From JBCDKH01 sp964388485 (GTDB lineage: Bacteria > Planctomycetota > Phycisphaerae > Tepidisphaerales > Tepidisphaeraceae), in assembly GCA_964388485.1 (NCBI GenBank), contig CAYMAS010000002.1:1-64000 (forward strand): a DNA stretch of 64,000 nucleotides. The letters run 5' to 3'. Shown here piece after piece: positions 44,371-52,441 of this stretch (the first letter of the stretch is position 1; every line of letters begins with the position of its first letter). The position numbers and the translations under genes are program-made. The notes below the pieces were generated by a model. It saw only the letters and a program-made list of their open reading frames with translations. It ran no database searches and had not been told where the DNA came from.

Positions 44371-45309
44371 ATGAACCTGACTCCCCATCCTTCCGCACTT
44401 CGTCGCGGCTTTACCCTCGTCGAGCTGCTCGTCGTCATCGGCATCATCGCCCTGCTCGTCTCGATCCTTCTGCCGTCGCTCAACTCAGCACGCAAGTCGG
44501 CCCAGAACGTCGTCTGCCTGAGCAACCTGCGCCAGATCGGCACGGGGCTCGTCCTCTATGCCGACGGCAACAAGGAACGCGCTCTGCCCTACGGCTATTG
44601 GGACGGGACGCCCCCCGGCGATCCGGACATCGACCCGCCGCAGCAGTCGGCGTGGACGCAGCTGACGCTCAACTACATCGACGAGACGGCGGCGACGAAC
44701 TTCGTCGACAACGAAGACAACGGCACCCCCACCCGCGCCGCCTTCAACTGCCCCACCGCCCCCGCGCCGGCGAACGGGTTCGGCCAGTACGCGTCGCACC
44801 CGCGGTTGATGCCCAACCTCGACGATCGGCCTGATCCCATGGCTGATTACCTCACCCCTTACAAGCTGTCGCAGATCAAGGATCCCGTCGAGACGCTGCT
44901 CGTGGCAGACTCCACCATCGCTGCCACGAACAACGCGACGACGCCGGTCCAGAACGTCTCGGCGTCGACGCTCTACTCCCTAGGTGCGACGGTCCCGACC
45001 TACGAGGGCATTCGGGACGCCCCATACCTGCTCGAACCTCTGGCCGAGGCGATTCCCAGCTTCTACGACCGAAACCTGGCCGGCAGCACGAACACCGATG
45101 TCGCGGCGGCGGGCGACTTCGACTGGGGCAACCTTCGCTTCCGTCACGGCAACGGTGGCGCCCGCGGCGACTTCCAGGGATCGAAGTGCAACATCCTTTG
45201 GGCGGACATGCACGCGAGCACGCAGACGTCGGTCGGCGAGCTGGATGGCTTCCCCGACTACCTCGACACCGGCCTGAGCCGGCGGGTGGCGACGGTCAAC
45301 CCGCAGTGA
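44371..45309 (+). CDS. Prepilin-type H-X9-DG (DUF1559-like) pseudopilin
   Basis: 312 residues with the ribosome-binding site GGAGG. Prepilin leader RRGFTLVELLVVIGIIALLVSILLPSLNSARKSAQ with the Phe after the Gly cleavage site. The body has NVVCLSNLRQIGTGLVLYADGNKE, and the C-terminal motif RFRHGNGGARGDFQGSKCNILWADMHAST is a variant of the H-X9-DG site (DG is replaced by DM, and the spacing is longer). Planctomycetes have many copies; they are thought to form secretion-related pseudopili. It closes the LacI-controlled operon, and a terminator follows. Confidence 0.92.
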   Translation: MNLTPHPSALRRGFTLVELLVVIGIIALLVSILLPSLNSARKSAQNVVCLSNLRQIGTGLVLYADGNKERALPYGYWDGTPPGDPDIDPPQQSAWTQLTLNYIDETAATNFVDNEDNGTPTRAAFNCPTAPAPANGFGQYASHPRLMPNLDDRPDPMADYLTPYKLSQIKDPVETLLVADSTIAATNNATTPVQNVSASTLYSLGATVPTYEGIRDAPYLLEPLAEAIPSFYDRNLAGSTNTDVAAAGDFDWGNLRFRHGNGGARGDFQGSKCNILWADMHASTQTSVGELDGFPDYLDTGLSRRVATVNPQ

Positions 45310-45351
45310 CTGCGACTGACTTTCGCCCGGCCCCGCGCCTGAGATGACACG

Positions 45352-45376
45352 CCGCCGACGCGTCACGCGTCGGCGG
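45352..45376 (+). terminator. Rho-independent terminator after the LacI operon
   Basis: An 11-base stem CCGCCGACGCG (45352-45362), a three-base loop, and the exact complement (45366-45376), followed by TATTCTTCT. All 11 pairs are Watson-Crick and GC-rich. The T tract is weak. Confidence 0.8.
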
Positions 45377-45449
45377 TATTCTTCTGGATCATTTCCTCAA
45401 CCCGCTCGCGACCCGTGTCACCAGGCCCAGCTCCAAACCATCTCACGAA

Positions 45450-46169
45450 TTAAGCCGCGATCTTCATCGTCGGCCGATCCGCCTGCTGCTGCGGCAACGC
45501 ACCGCTCGTCCCGGCGATGCGGAAGCTCACCGGCGCACTGGCCTGACTGGTCTCGTTCCGGCTCGTGATCCACCACGCAGTAATCCACACCGTCAAAGGC
45601 GTCTGTGTGTTGAACGTCAACTGCTTGCTCGTCCGCCCCAGCAGTATCGGCTGACCCCACTCGGCCGTGTTCGCGGGCGGGGCGTCGCCGACAAATTGCG
45701 CCACCGCCACCTGCCGGACGCCGGCCGGCTTCGCACGACGATCTGGATCCTCCGCGTTGCGGAAGCTCAGCGTGACAGCCGTCGCCGAGTCGACTTGTCC
45801 CATGACCAACGGTGCCGTCGTCGGCGGCTTGACCGGCGTTCCCGAACCGCTCCGCCGCTTCAGGCCGACGAGGGCGAGCGTGCCCGCGTCGATCGATCGG
45901 TTGGCGAGGAACTGCTCGCACAAGTCACGCGTGCTGTTGCGCAAGTCTTGCTTGGCGGTATCCTTCGCTACACGATACGGCGTGGAGTGGGTGGCCTCGG
46001 TGTGATAGACGCCATAAGCCTCCATAAACGCAGAGCGTGTCGTCGCGTAAGCCGTCGCACGGGCGGCATCCAGATTGAAGCGCTCTGGATTACCGGAAAT
46101 GACGGTCTCCAGATTTCCGGTGAAGTTGATGATGCCTTGTTCGGTCCGCATTTCGTCGGAGAAGCTCAT
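45450..46169 (-). CDS. Hypothetical protein, helical N-terminus plus Fn3-like C-terminal domain
   Basis: 239 residues with a good ribosome-binding site (AAGAGG). The N-terminal half is helical (FNLDAARATAYATTRSAFMEAYGVYH, VAKDTAKQDLRNSTRDLCEQFLANR). A Pro/Thr linker (GTPVKPPTTAPLV) leads to a beta-rich domain (ATAVTLSFRNAEDPDRRAKPAGVRQVAVAQFVGDAPPANTAEWG..) ending in FRIAG. This arrangement resembles a widespread family of unknown function in which the C-terminal part is Fn3-like. No signal peptide. It faces away from the repeat-rich spacer at 46170-47284. Confidence 0.7.
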   Translation of the reverse strand: MSFSDEMRTEQGIINFTGNLETVISGNPERFNLDAARATAYATTRSAFMEAYGVYHTEATHSTPYRVAKDTAKQDLRNSTRDLCEQFLANRSIDAGTLALVGLKRRSGSGTPVKPPTTAPLVMGQVDSATAVTLSFRNAEDPDRRAKPAGVRQVAVAQFVGDAPPANTAEWGQPILLGRTSKQLTFNTQTPLTVWITAWWITSRNETSQASAPVSFRIAGTSGALPQQQADRPTMKIAA

Positions 46170-46381
46170 GTCGAAAACCTCTTCTTAGAAAGGTGTGATG
46201 TTCCGTGGCGTCGATGCCGCGTCGGCCCCATGGATGGTCGAGCGCCCGAATCTGCCGACGGCATCCGGTCCCGACACGGGTGTATCGACCGACGGTGGAC
46301 AGTTCGTGCAGGCCGCCGACGGAAGTCGGCAAGGCTCACGACGTGCAAGAGCTAGTTGCGTCGTGCCACAACGTCAGTCGC

Positions 46382-46403
46382 GTAGGTCGTGCTTCAGCAC
46401 GAC
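46382..46403 (+). repeat. REP-like element, family B
   Basis: GTAG, then GTCGTGCT-TC-AGCACGAC, a perfect 8-bp stem. The mirror copy at 46606-46627 makes a widely spaced inverted pair. Confidence 0.8.
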
Positions 46404-46493
46404 GTTGGGTCTGAACAAGGATGCGCATCAAGGTGGTCCCGGCGCGATTTTGTCTCTTGTCGTAGAACGGCTTAAATTTCAATCCTTCCTCAC

Positions 46494-46557
46494 GTAGGGT
46501 GGGCCCCGGCCCACCGCCTGGAGTCGACCCCAGATGGTGGGCCAGGGCCCACCCTAC
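46494..46557. repeat. Family A REP-like inverted pair
   Basis: GTAG then GGTGGGCC-CC-GGCCCACC (46494-46515) and a mirror copy GGTGGGCCAGGGCCCACC plus CTAC (46536-46557), 20 bases apart. Loop bases differ from the 17341 pair while the stems keep pairing, so the hairpin is conserved. Confidence 0.85.
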
Positions 46558-46605
46558 GGCGGAAACGGGCTGAACCCTTTCCGTCACTTGATGCTCTTGA
46601 TGCGC

Positions 46606-46627
46606 GTCGTGCTGAAGCACGACCTAC
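46606..46627 (-). repeat. REP-like element, family B
   Basis: Minus-strand copy identical to the element at 46382-46403 (GTAG plus GTCGTGCT-TC-AGCACGAC). Confidence 0.8.
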
Positions 46628-46710
46628 GAGGTGCACCACTTACATCGATGTTCGATGCTCACTCGCGTCCACTGCTTGGTGCGCATCGTTGCAGAAGTCA
46701 ACCTACGTGG

Positions 46711-46983
46711 CTGAACGAGCGCCGTTCACTTCTGAACAGGCGCCATTCACTCCTGAACGGGCCCCGTTCATATCTGAATGAGCTTCGTTCATATCTGAAT
46801 GAGCCCCGTTCATATCTGAATGAGCCCCGTTCATATCTGAATGAGCACCATTCACATCTGAATGAGCCCCATTCACATCTGAATGAGCCCCATTCACATC
46901 TGAATGAGCCCCGTTCACATCTGAATGAGCGTCCTTCACATCTGAATGAGCGTCCTTCACATCTGAACCGGGGCCGTTCAGAC
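46711..46983. repeat. Array of thirteen 21-bp units, most of them inverted repeats
   Basis: Thirteen contiguous units begin CTGAA at 46711, 46732, 46753 and so on every 21 bases to 46963. CTGAA (positions 1-5), G9, C13 and TTCA (15-18) are invariant. Within a unit TGAAYG and CRTTCA pair around a five-base loop: units 1 and 3 pair as TGAACG/CGTTCA, units 7-9 as TGAATG/CATTCA, units 4-6 and 10 keep a T-G pair; units 2, 11, 12 and 13 have one or two mismatches. The 21-bp period is two DNA helical turns. No function can be assigned from sequence. Confidence 0.9.
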
Positions 46984-47016
46984 GTGACCCGGCGGTTTCC
47001 AGGAGGTCCAGCGGGA

Positions 47017-47076
47017 TCAGGAGTCGCCGCTGCAGCCAGTTCCTCGAACGTAACCCGCTCCCCCGGCGACTCCTGA
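47017..47076. repeat. 13-bp inverted repeat with 34-base loop
   Basis: TCAGGAGTCGCCG (47017-47029) is exactly complementary to CGGCGACTCCTGA (47064-47076). It lies between the 21-bp array and the surface protein gene and could be a terminator-like or regulatory hairpin. Confidence 0.7.
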
Positions 47077-47089
47077 CCCCATCGAGATA

Positions 47090-47124
47090 CCCCACCCCCA
47101 CCTCCCCGTCCCCACTTCACCCCC
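47090..47124 (-). promoter_or_regulatory. Possible G-quadruplex motif on the minus strand
   Basis: Five C-tracts of 4-5 bases (47090-47093, 47095-47099, 47104-47107, 47110-47113, 47120-47124) with short loops on the plus strand, so the minus strand has five G-tracts. It lies about 160 bases upstream of the surface protein start. Confidence 0.45.
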
Positions 47125-47284
47125 GTGGCCGACATGAAGAATGCAACAACCTCTTGCACGCCTACCCCGATCCGGGTACAACGCCGGAGCCGGGGGAACG
47201 GGCAGCAACAAGCTACCACCGCCTCCGCGTCGCCCGTCGTCTGCTGTAGGCGTGGGCCGTTCCATTCGCCTGTGGGAAATCCTG

Positions 47285-50200
47285 ATGAACACGAAGTCGA
47301 ACCGAACCGTCCGTCCCTCCGCCTCTCGCTCCCGTCGGCTGCGTGCGGCGAGTCACTTTGTCATCGAGACGTTGGAAAGTCGACGCTTGCTCGTCGCGAT
47401 CGCCTCGGGAGAGACGCTTACCGACTTTATTCCTGATGGTGGAGAAGGCGTGGCGGAGGTTTCTTACACGTTCGACGCAACGGCCGGTCAGATCGCGACA
47501 CTAAGTTTCAATGAGGCCGGCACAGATCCGGATCGGCGAGTCGCGATCGAAGGTCGGCTTGTCAGCCCCGGGGGCACCGTTGTTGGACAGCCTTTCGACG
47601 GCGAGATCAACGGAAACGGCGTTGGCGTCGGGACGGCGTTTGTCAGCGACATGCTGCCGGAGACCGGCACGTACGAACTGTTCCTCTTCGATCGAGATTC
47701 GACCTCTAACATCAATGGCGCGGGCAACCTTGTCATCAGTCTTGCGGTCGGCGGTACGCCACCCGTCGCTGACGGCAACGCAAGCGGCAACGACCCGAAC
47801 CTCACGCTTGTCAGCGGGCAGAGCGTGCTGGCGACGCTCTCCGATGGCGACCTCGACGTTTTCAGCTTCGATGCCGACGCCGGAGAAACAGCCACAATTT
47901 CGTTCAGCGAGTTGGGTGACCCAAGCAACGCTGTAGCTTTGGCCTTTCAAGTCTTCGCACCTGACGGCACGCGAGTCGCCGATGTCGTTGACGGTGAAAT
48001 CAACGGCAACGGCACGGGCAGGGGCACCGCGTTTGTCAGCGACCCGCTGCCGCAGGACGGTACCTATCAGATCGTCTTTAGAGATCGAGACAGCAATTCA
48101 AACGTTGACGACGCAGGTGATTACCGCCTCAGCCTCGTTGTCGGCAACGGAGCTGTTCTCGACGACGGTGGCGAGGGCGACGACCCGAACCTCATGCTCG
48201 TCAGCGGTGGAACCGTCGAATTTACTGTAGATTCGGGCGATCTTGACGTTTTTAGCTTTGATGCCACATCCGGTGATCGGGCGACCTTCGCCATCAGTGA
48301 GCGTTTCGATACCGACAATCTTGTCGCGACCGGCAGCCAATTATTCGCCCCGGACGGTTCGCTCGTCGGCGACTTTTTTGACGGCGAGATCAACGGAAAC
48401 GGCCTCGGCCTCGGTGCCAGCTTCGTCACCGATCCCCTCCCGGCCACTGGAACGTATCAACTCGTGGTACGTGATCGCGATAATCAGTTGAATGCGGACA
48501 ATGCAGGCAGTCTCACCCTCAGCTTCGCCCTTGGAAGTGTGCTACCGACAGACGTCGGTCTGGATGCTAGTGACCCCAATCCACGCGTTGACGAAGCAAT
48601 CCCGTTCACCACGACGCTCTTCGACGGTGATGTCGATGTCTTCGTCTTCGAAGCGTCCGCAGGCGATGCCATGCAAATCGTCGCCGACGAACAGGGTCGC
48701 GACCCTGAGTCAGTCATTGCTCTGGCCGGCCAATTGTTTGCTCCGGACGGCACCCGCATCGCTGACGTGCTGGACGGTGAACTCAACGGCAACGGTCGTG
48801 GCCAGACGATCGACTTCACGATCGATCCGCTGCCGGCCGATGGGACCTACCTCTTCGTCGTCCGTGATCGCGACAACCAATTTCAAAGTCCGGACGCAAG
48901 CGAGTACACCGTCACGATCACTGGCATCACGCCGCCGGAGCCGACGAACCAGCCGCCGACGATCGGTTCGCTCGTTGCGTCGCCGAACCCGGCAAAGGTG
49001 TCGTCGCCCGTCACGCTTGAACTCCTCAGCGTGGAAGACCTTGACGGCGAAGTCACTTCGGTCGAATTCTTCCTCAAGGACAACACGAGCAACTTCCGCT
49101 TCAGCATCGGCATCGATACCGATGGCAGCGACGGATGGTTTGTCGAGACGCTCGCACCGGACGACTTCTTTGGCAACGGGGATCCAGATGGTTTCGCAGG
49201 CGCTCGCGACTTCATCGCCGTTGCGCGCGATGACGACGGACTGCTGAGCGAAGAGGCAACGACGCGACTCGGTGTCTTCGTCATCGACAATCTTCCACCG
49301 ACCATCGAGGCTTTGACGGCCTCGCCGGAGCCCGTGGTGCAAGGTAACACGCTGACGCTGACCCCGATCGGCATTGTCGACGAGCAGGATCCGATCGCTC
49401 GGCTGACTTTTTTCCGGGACGGCATGAAAATCGCTGACAGCGTCGATGGTGACAATGGGTTCACGCTCGATGTCGACACAACGGATCTTTCGCCCGGCGT
49501 CTACACCTTCTCGGTCGTGGCCGCTGATCCACAACGCCTGGAGAGTGAACCGCGGTTCGTCACGAGCACCGTCATCGCCCCACCACCACCTCCGCCGACG
49601 GATGACCTGGCTTTCACGTTCCTCGACGCCACGGCGGATGTCCGGCTGTTCCAGATCGAAGACGGTGCGACCTACGCCCGCAGCGAGCTGGCGAGCAACC
49701 TGAGCGTCGAGGTCGACAACGTCGACGCCGAGGCCGAGAGCGTCGCGTGGCGGCTCGAAGGGCCTGGCGGGCTCGTCTACGAGAACACCGAGAACATCAG
49801 CTTCTACACGCTCTTCCGCAATCTCGGCACCGCGTATGAGGGCTCGGCCGACGTGCTGGGCGGCGAGTTGCCGGCTGGTACCTACACGTTGAGTGCGACG
49901 AGCTACTCGGCCGACGATGCCGAGGGCAGCGTCGACGAGATGAGCACGATCACCTTCACCATCGCCGACGACGCGACGGTGCCGACGATCGACGGCTTGA
50001 CGGTGGTCGACGCAGACCGTGACGTGACGGCGTTCGACCTCGTCGATGGCGGCGTCTACAGCGTCTTCGAAGTCCCGACCAGTGCGACGATCGTCGCCGC
50101 CGCGAGCGAGAGCGAGAGCGTCGCGTTCGAACTTGACGGGCCGGACGGCCTGAGCGTCAGCAGCGTCGAGAACGTCTCGCCCTACTCGATCTTTGCCAAC

Positions 50201-50344
50201 GACGGCAACGACTTCTTCGGCGGCTCGCTGCCGGCCGGCGATTACACGCTGAGCGTCACGCCCTGGAGCCAAGACGGTGCCACCGGCACGGCGGGTTCAA
50301 CGCGCGTGCTGAGCTTCAGCATCGTCGAGTTCCAAGCCCGGTAG
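47285..50344 (+). CDS. Giant LEPR-XLL surface protein with PPC-type repeats
   Basis: 1019 residues from ATG 47285. The N-terminus SRRLRAASHFVIETLESRRLL (LEPR-XLL type motif at about 28-36) is the planctomycete extracellular signal. Four beta-sandwich repeats of about 110-120 residues follow (about 40-460), each with DLDVFSFDA.AGETATISF.., LFAPDGT, DGEINGNG, DPLP.TGTYQLVVRDRD, resembling pre-peptidase C-terminal domains. Then come two Ig-like domains (NQPPTIGSLVASPNPAKVSSPVTLELLSVEDLDGEV.., NLPPTIEALTASPEPVVQGNTLTL) and two copies of a FRxxDATADVRLFQIEDGATY-type domain at the C-terminus. No enzyme motif is visible. Very acidic, so it probably binds calcium. Confidence 0.85.
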   Translation: MNTKSNRTVRPSASRSRRLRAASHFVIETLESRRLLVAIASGETLTDFIPDGGEGVAEVSYTFDATAGQIATLSFNEAGTDPDRRVAIEGRLVSPGGTVVGQPFDGEINGNGVGVGTAFVSDMLPETGTYELFLFDRDSTSNINGAGNLVISLAVGGTPPVADGNASGNDPNLTLVSGQSVLATLSDGDLDVFSFDADAGETATISFSELGDPSNAVALAFQVFAPDGTRVADVVDGEINGNGTGRGTAFVSDPLPQDGTYQIVFRDRDSNSNVDDAGDYRLSLVVGNGAVLDDGGEGDDPNLMLVSGGTVEFTVDSGDLDVFSFDATSGDRATFAISERFDTDNLVATGSQLFAPDGSLVGDFFDGEINGNGLGLGASFVTDPLPATGTYQLVVRDRDNQLNADNAGSLTLSFALGSVLPTDVGLDASDPNPRVDEAIPFTTTLFDGDVDVFVFEASAGDAMQIVADEQGRDPESVIALAGQLFAPDGTRIADVLDGELNGNGRGQTIDFTIDPLPADGTYLFVVRDRDNQFQSPDASEYTVTITGITPPEPTNQPPTIGSLVASPNPAKVSSPVTLELLSVEDLDGEVTSVEFFLKDNTSNFRFSIGIDTDGSDGWFVETLAPDDFFGNGDPDGFAGARDFIAVARDDDGLLSEEATTRLGVFVIDNLPPTIEALTASPEPVVQGNTLTLTPIGIVDEQDPIARLTFFRDGMKIADSVDGDNGFTLDVDTTDLSPGVYTFSVVAADPQRLESEPRFVTSTVIAPPPPPPTDDLAFTFLDATADVRLFQIEDGATYARSELASNLSVEVDNVDAEAESVAWRLEGPGGLVYENTENISFYTLFRNLGTAYEGSADVLGGELPAGTYTLSATSYSADDAEGSVDEMSTITFTIADDATVPTIDGLTVVDADRDVTAFDLVDGGVYSVFEVPTSATIVAAASESESVAFELDGPDGLSVSSVENVSPYSIFANDGNDFFGGSLPAGDYTLSVTPWSQDGATGTAGSTRVLSFSIVEFQAR

Positions 50345-50374
50345 CGACGACGTTCAACCTCGAGTGAATAACCG

Positions 50375-50398
50375 GAGCGGGCGCAGGTGCGCCTGCTC
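50375..50398 (+). terminator. Probable terminator after the surface protein gene
   Basis: GAGCGGGCGC (50375-50384), loop AGGT, GCGCCTGCTC (50389-50398): ten pairs with one G-T, followed by TTCTTGTTG. Located 30 bases after the stop. Confidence 0.7.
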
Positions 50399-50436
50399 TT
50401 CTTGTTGCGCGAAATCCAGAACCGTCATCCCCCACT

Positions 50437-50468
50437 CCGTCATCCCGAGCGAAGCCGAGGGATGACGG
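50437..50468. repeat. Palindromic repeat family C
   Basis: CCGTCATCCC, GAGCGAAGCCGA, GGGATGACGG: a ten-base perfect outer stem. It ends just before the ribosome-binding stretch GGAGAAGG of the tauE gene, so it is in its leader or promoter. Confidence 0.75.
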
Positions 50469-50483
50469 AGGAGAAGGGTTGCC

Positions 50484-51464
50484 GTGGCGATGGTGGCGTC
50501 GGTCGCGACAGGAGCGGCGGGAGTCGTTACGGTGCGTCGAGCCGTGGAATGCCTCGCCCTGTTGGAGAATCTGACCGTGTTGCCGCTGGCGCAGATGGCG
50601 GGTGAATCCAGCGCAGACGGCGGATTGATCTGGTGGGCGTGGCCGTTGTTGCTGTTCGGCTTCTGCTTCGCCTTGGGGATCGTCGCGATTCTTGCGGGCG
50701 TGGGTGGCGGCGTGTTGTACGTGCCGTTAGTGAGCTGGTTGTTTCCGTTCCACCTCGACTTCGTTCGCGGGGCGGGGTTGTTCATGGCGTTGGCCGGAGC
50801 CTTGACGGCCGGGCCGCGGTTGCTCAGGAGTGATCTGGCGACGCTGCGGCTGACGTTGCCGTTCGCGTTGATGGCGTCGACGTTCTCGATCTTCGGCGCG
50901 CTGCTCGGGCTCGGGCTGCCGACGCAGTACGTGCAGCTATGCCTCGGCATCCTCATCCTCGGCGTCACGGCGTTGACCATTGCTTCGAAGAACACCGAGC
51001 GGCCGATCGTCACGAAGCAGGACGCCCTGGGCCACGCGCTGGGCTTGAGCGGCTTCTACACCGACGCGGCGTCGGGCGAGCGGATCGAGTGGAAGACGCA
51101 TCGCACGTGGATCGGCATGCTGTTGTTCGCGTTCATCGGCGTGATTGCGGGCATGTTCGGACTCGGCGCCGGCTGGGCGAACGTGCCGGCGTTGAACCTG
51201 GTGCTGGGGCTGCCGTTGAAGCTCAGCGTCGGGTCGAGCGTTTTCATCCTGAGCGTGACCGACACGTCGGCGGCGTGGATCTACTTTCACCGCGGTGCGG
51301 TCCTGCCGATGATCGCGGTGCCGTCGGTGGTCGGGCTGATGCTCGGGTCGCTGGTGGGCGTGCGGTTGTTGGCGATCGTGAAGCCGAAGTACATTCGCTA
51401 CCTCGTCATCGCGATGCTCGGACTGGCCGGGCTGCGCGCACTTCTTAAAGGCTTTGGCATTTAA
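50484..51464 (+). CDS. TauE/SafE (TSUP)-family membrane transporter
   Basis: 326 residues; GTG 50484 has a purine-rich stretch GGAGAAGG about 8 bases upstream, ATG 50490 is an alternative. Nine or so hydrophobic segments with the TSUP features LLLFGFCFALGIVAILAGVGGGVLYVPLVSWLFP in the first half and FIGVIAGMFGLGAGWANVPALNLVLGLPLKLSVGSSVFI in the second, the duplicated GxGGG pattern. Expected to move an organosulfur or sulfur anion. The DUF1634 gene follows three bases later, a usual partner. Confidence 0.9.
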   Translation: MAMVASVATGAAGVVTVRRAVECLALLENLTVLPLAQMAGESSADGGLIWWAWPLLLFGFCFALGIVAILAGVGGGVLYVPLVSWLFPFHLDFVRGAGLFMALAGALTAGPRLLRSDLATLRLTLPFALMASTFSIFGALLGLGLPTQYVQLCLGILILGVTALTIASKNTERPIVTKQDALGHALGLSGFYTDAASGERIEWKTHRTWIGMLLFAFIGVIAGMFGLGAGWANVPALNLVLGLPLKLSVGSSVFILSVTDTSAAWIYFHRGAVLPMIAVPSVVGLMLGSLVGVRLLAIVKPKYIRYLVIAMLGLAGLRALLKGFGI

Positions 51465-51467
51465 ATC

Positions 51468-51905
51468 ATGAGCGACCCGCAGCCGATCAACCACGAGTTG
51501 CTGCCCGCCAGTGCCGAGCGGCTGCGGTACGCGTCGATCATCAACTTCGGCACGCGCCTGTCACTGGCGTTGCTGATCGTGACGTTCGTGCTCTACATCT
51601 TCGGCCTCGTGCCGGCGACGGTGCCGCGGAGTGAGGTGGTCGCGCACTGGCACGAGCCGGCGGAGATGCTGGCTGAGACCACCGGCAGCAGTGTCGGCTG
51701 GGCGTGGGCGAAGGAACCGTTGCGCGGCGAGCACCTGCCGTTTGTCGGGTTGGCGTTGCTGGGTGTTTTGACGATCATCGGCTACGCGTCACTCGTGCCG
51801 GCGTACGTCGCCAAGAAGCGGTGGCTGTACCTGTCGATCGTGCTGGTGCAGATCGCGGTCCTGGTGTTGGCCGCCAGCAGCCTCATCCGCGTCGGCGGGC
51901 ATTGA
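51468..51905 (+). CDS. DUF1634-domain membrane protein
   Basis: 145 residues with three hydrophobic helices: SLALLIVTFVLYIFGLVP, LPFVGLALLGVLTIIGYASLVPAYVA and WLYLSIVLVQIAVLVLAASSLI. The order (short soluble start, one helix, periplasmic loop with His/Trp, two helices) fits DUF1634, usually encoded next to TauE/SafE transporters, as here. It may be an accessory subunit. Only three bases separate the two genes. Confidence 0.82.
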   Translation: MSDPQPINHELLPASAERLRYASIINFGTRLSLALLIVTFVLYIFGLVPATVPRSEVVAHWHEPAEMLAETTGSSVGWAWAKEPLRGEHLPFVGLALLGVLTIIGYASLVPAYVAKKRWLYLSIVLVQIAVLVLAASSLIRVGGH

Positions 51906-51928
51906 TGTAGGACTGACTCTCTCCGGTC

Positions 51929-52417
51929 CTACATCAGAGACTTCAGTTCGCTCCGCTCGACGAAGACGAGCGACTCGCTGTTGACGCAATGCCGCATGCC
52001 GGTCGGTGGCGGGCCGTCGGGGAAGACGTGGCCGAGGTGGCAGTCGCAGCGTTTGCAGAGGATTTCGGTGCGGATCATGCCGTGGCTGCGGTCTTCTTCG
52101 ACCATGACGTTCCCACCCCCTTCCCCGCCGACCGGCTGGAAGAAGCTGGGCCAGCCGGTGCCGCTGTTGAACTTGCTGTCGCTGTCGTAGAGCGGGAGTT
52201 TGCAGCAGACGCAGGCGTAGACGCCGTCGAGCTTGTTGTCGAGCAGCGTGCCGCAGAACGGCCGCTCGGTCCCCTTGCCGCGGGCGACGTGGAAGGTCTC
52301 CTCGCTGCCGAGTTGTGCCCGCCACTCGGCGTCGGTCTTCTTGATCTTGCTGTGCGTGACCGGGCCTGTGATTTGGCCTTGGTCGTCGACGACGTGGACC
52401 TGGACTTGCGTGCTCAT
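51929..52417 (-). CDS. msrB: Peptide-methionine (R)-S-oxide reductase
   Basis: Reduces R-methionine sulfoxide in proteins. 162 residues. Motifs: EWRAQLGSEETFHVARGKGTERPFCG, zinc Cys pairs CVCC and CKRCDC, SGTGWPSFFQPV, HLGHVFPDGPPPTGMRHCVNSESLVF with the catalytic Cys in RHCVNS. Standard MsrB. Start ATG 52417 (MSTQVQVHVVDD..). It is followed upstream by an SRAP gene on the same strand. Confidence 0.96.
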   Translation of the reverse strand: MSTQVQVHVVDDQGQITGPVTHSKIKKTDAEWRAQLGSEETFHVARGKGTERPFCGTLLDNKLDGVYACVCCKLPLYDSDSKFNSGTGWPSFFQPVGGEGGGNVMVEEDRSHGMIRTEILCKRCDCHLGHVFPDGPPPTGMRHCVNSESLVFVERSELKSLM

Positions 52418-52441
52418 GCCGGAGCTTAGGGACGACGCACG

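Larger units (their letters stand above)
46170..47284. other. 1.1-kb gene-free, repeat-rich region
   Basis: No open frame here has the composition of a gene; those that cross it exist because 21-bp repeats keep all frames open. From left to right it holds about 200 plain bases, a family B REP (46382), a family A pair (46494), a family B REP (46606), the 21-bp array (46711-46983), a 13-bp inverted repeat (47017-47076), a C-rich motif (47090-47124), then the leader of the surface protein gene. Confidence 0.75.

Noticed and set aside
46711..46983. CRISPR array
   Set aside because: Units are contiguous with no unique spacers of 25-40 bases, and no cas gene is present.
46534..47219. Three open frames (one plus, two minus) across the 21-bp array, giving heptad-like peptides such as LNEPRSY
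   Set aside because: A 21-base period contains whole codons, so any stop-free unit stays open in every frame. Changes between units are not concentrated at third codon positions and instead keep the inverted repeat, so I treat it as non-coding.
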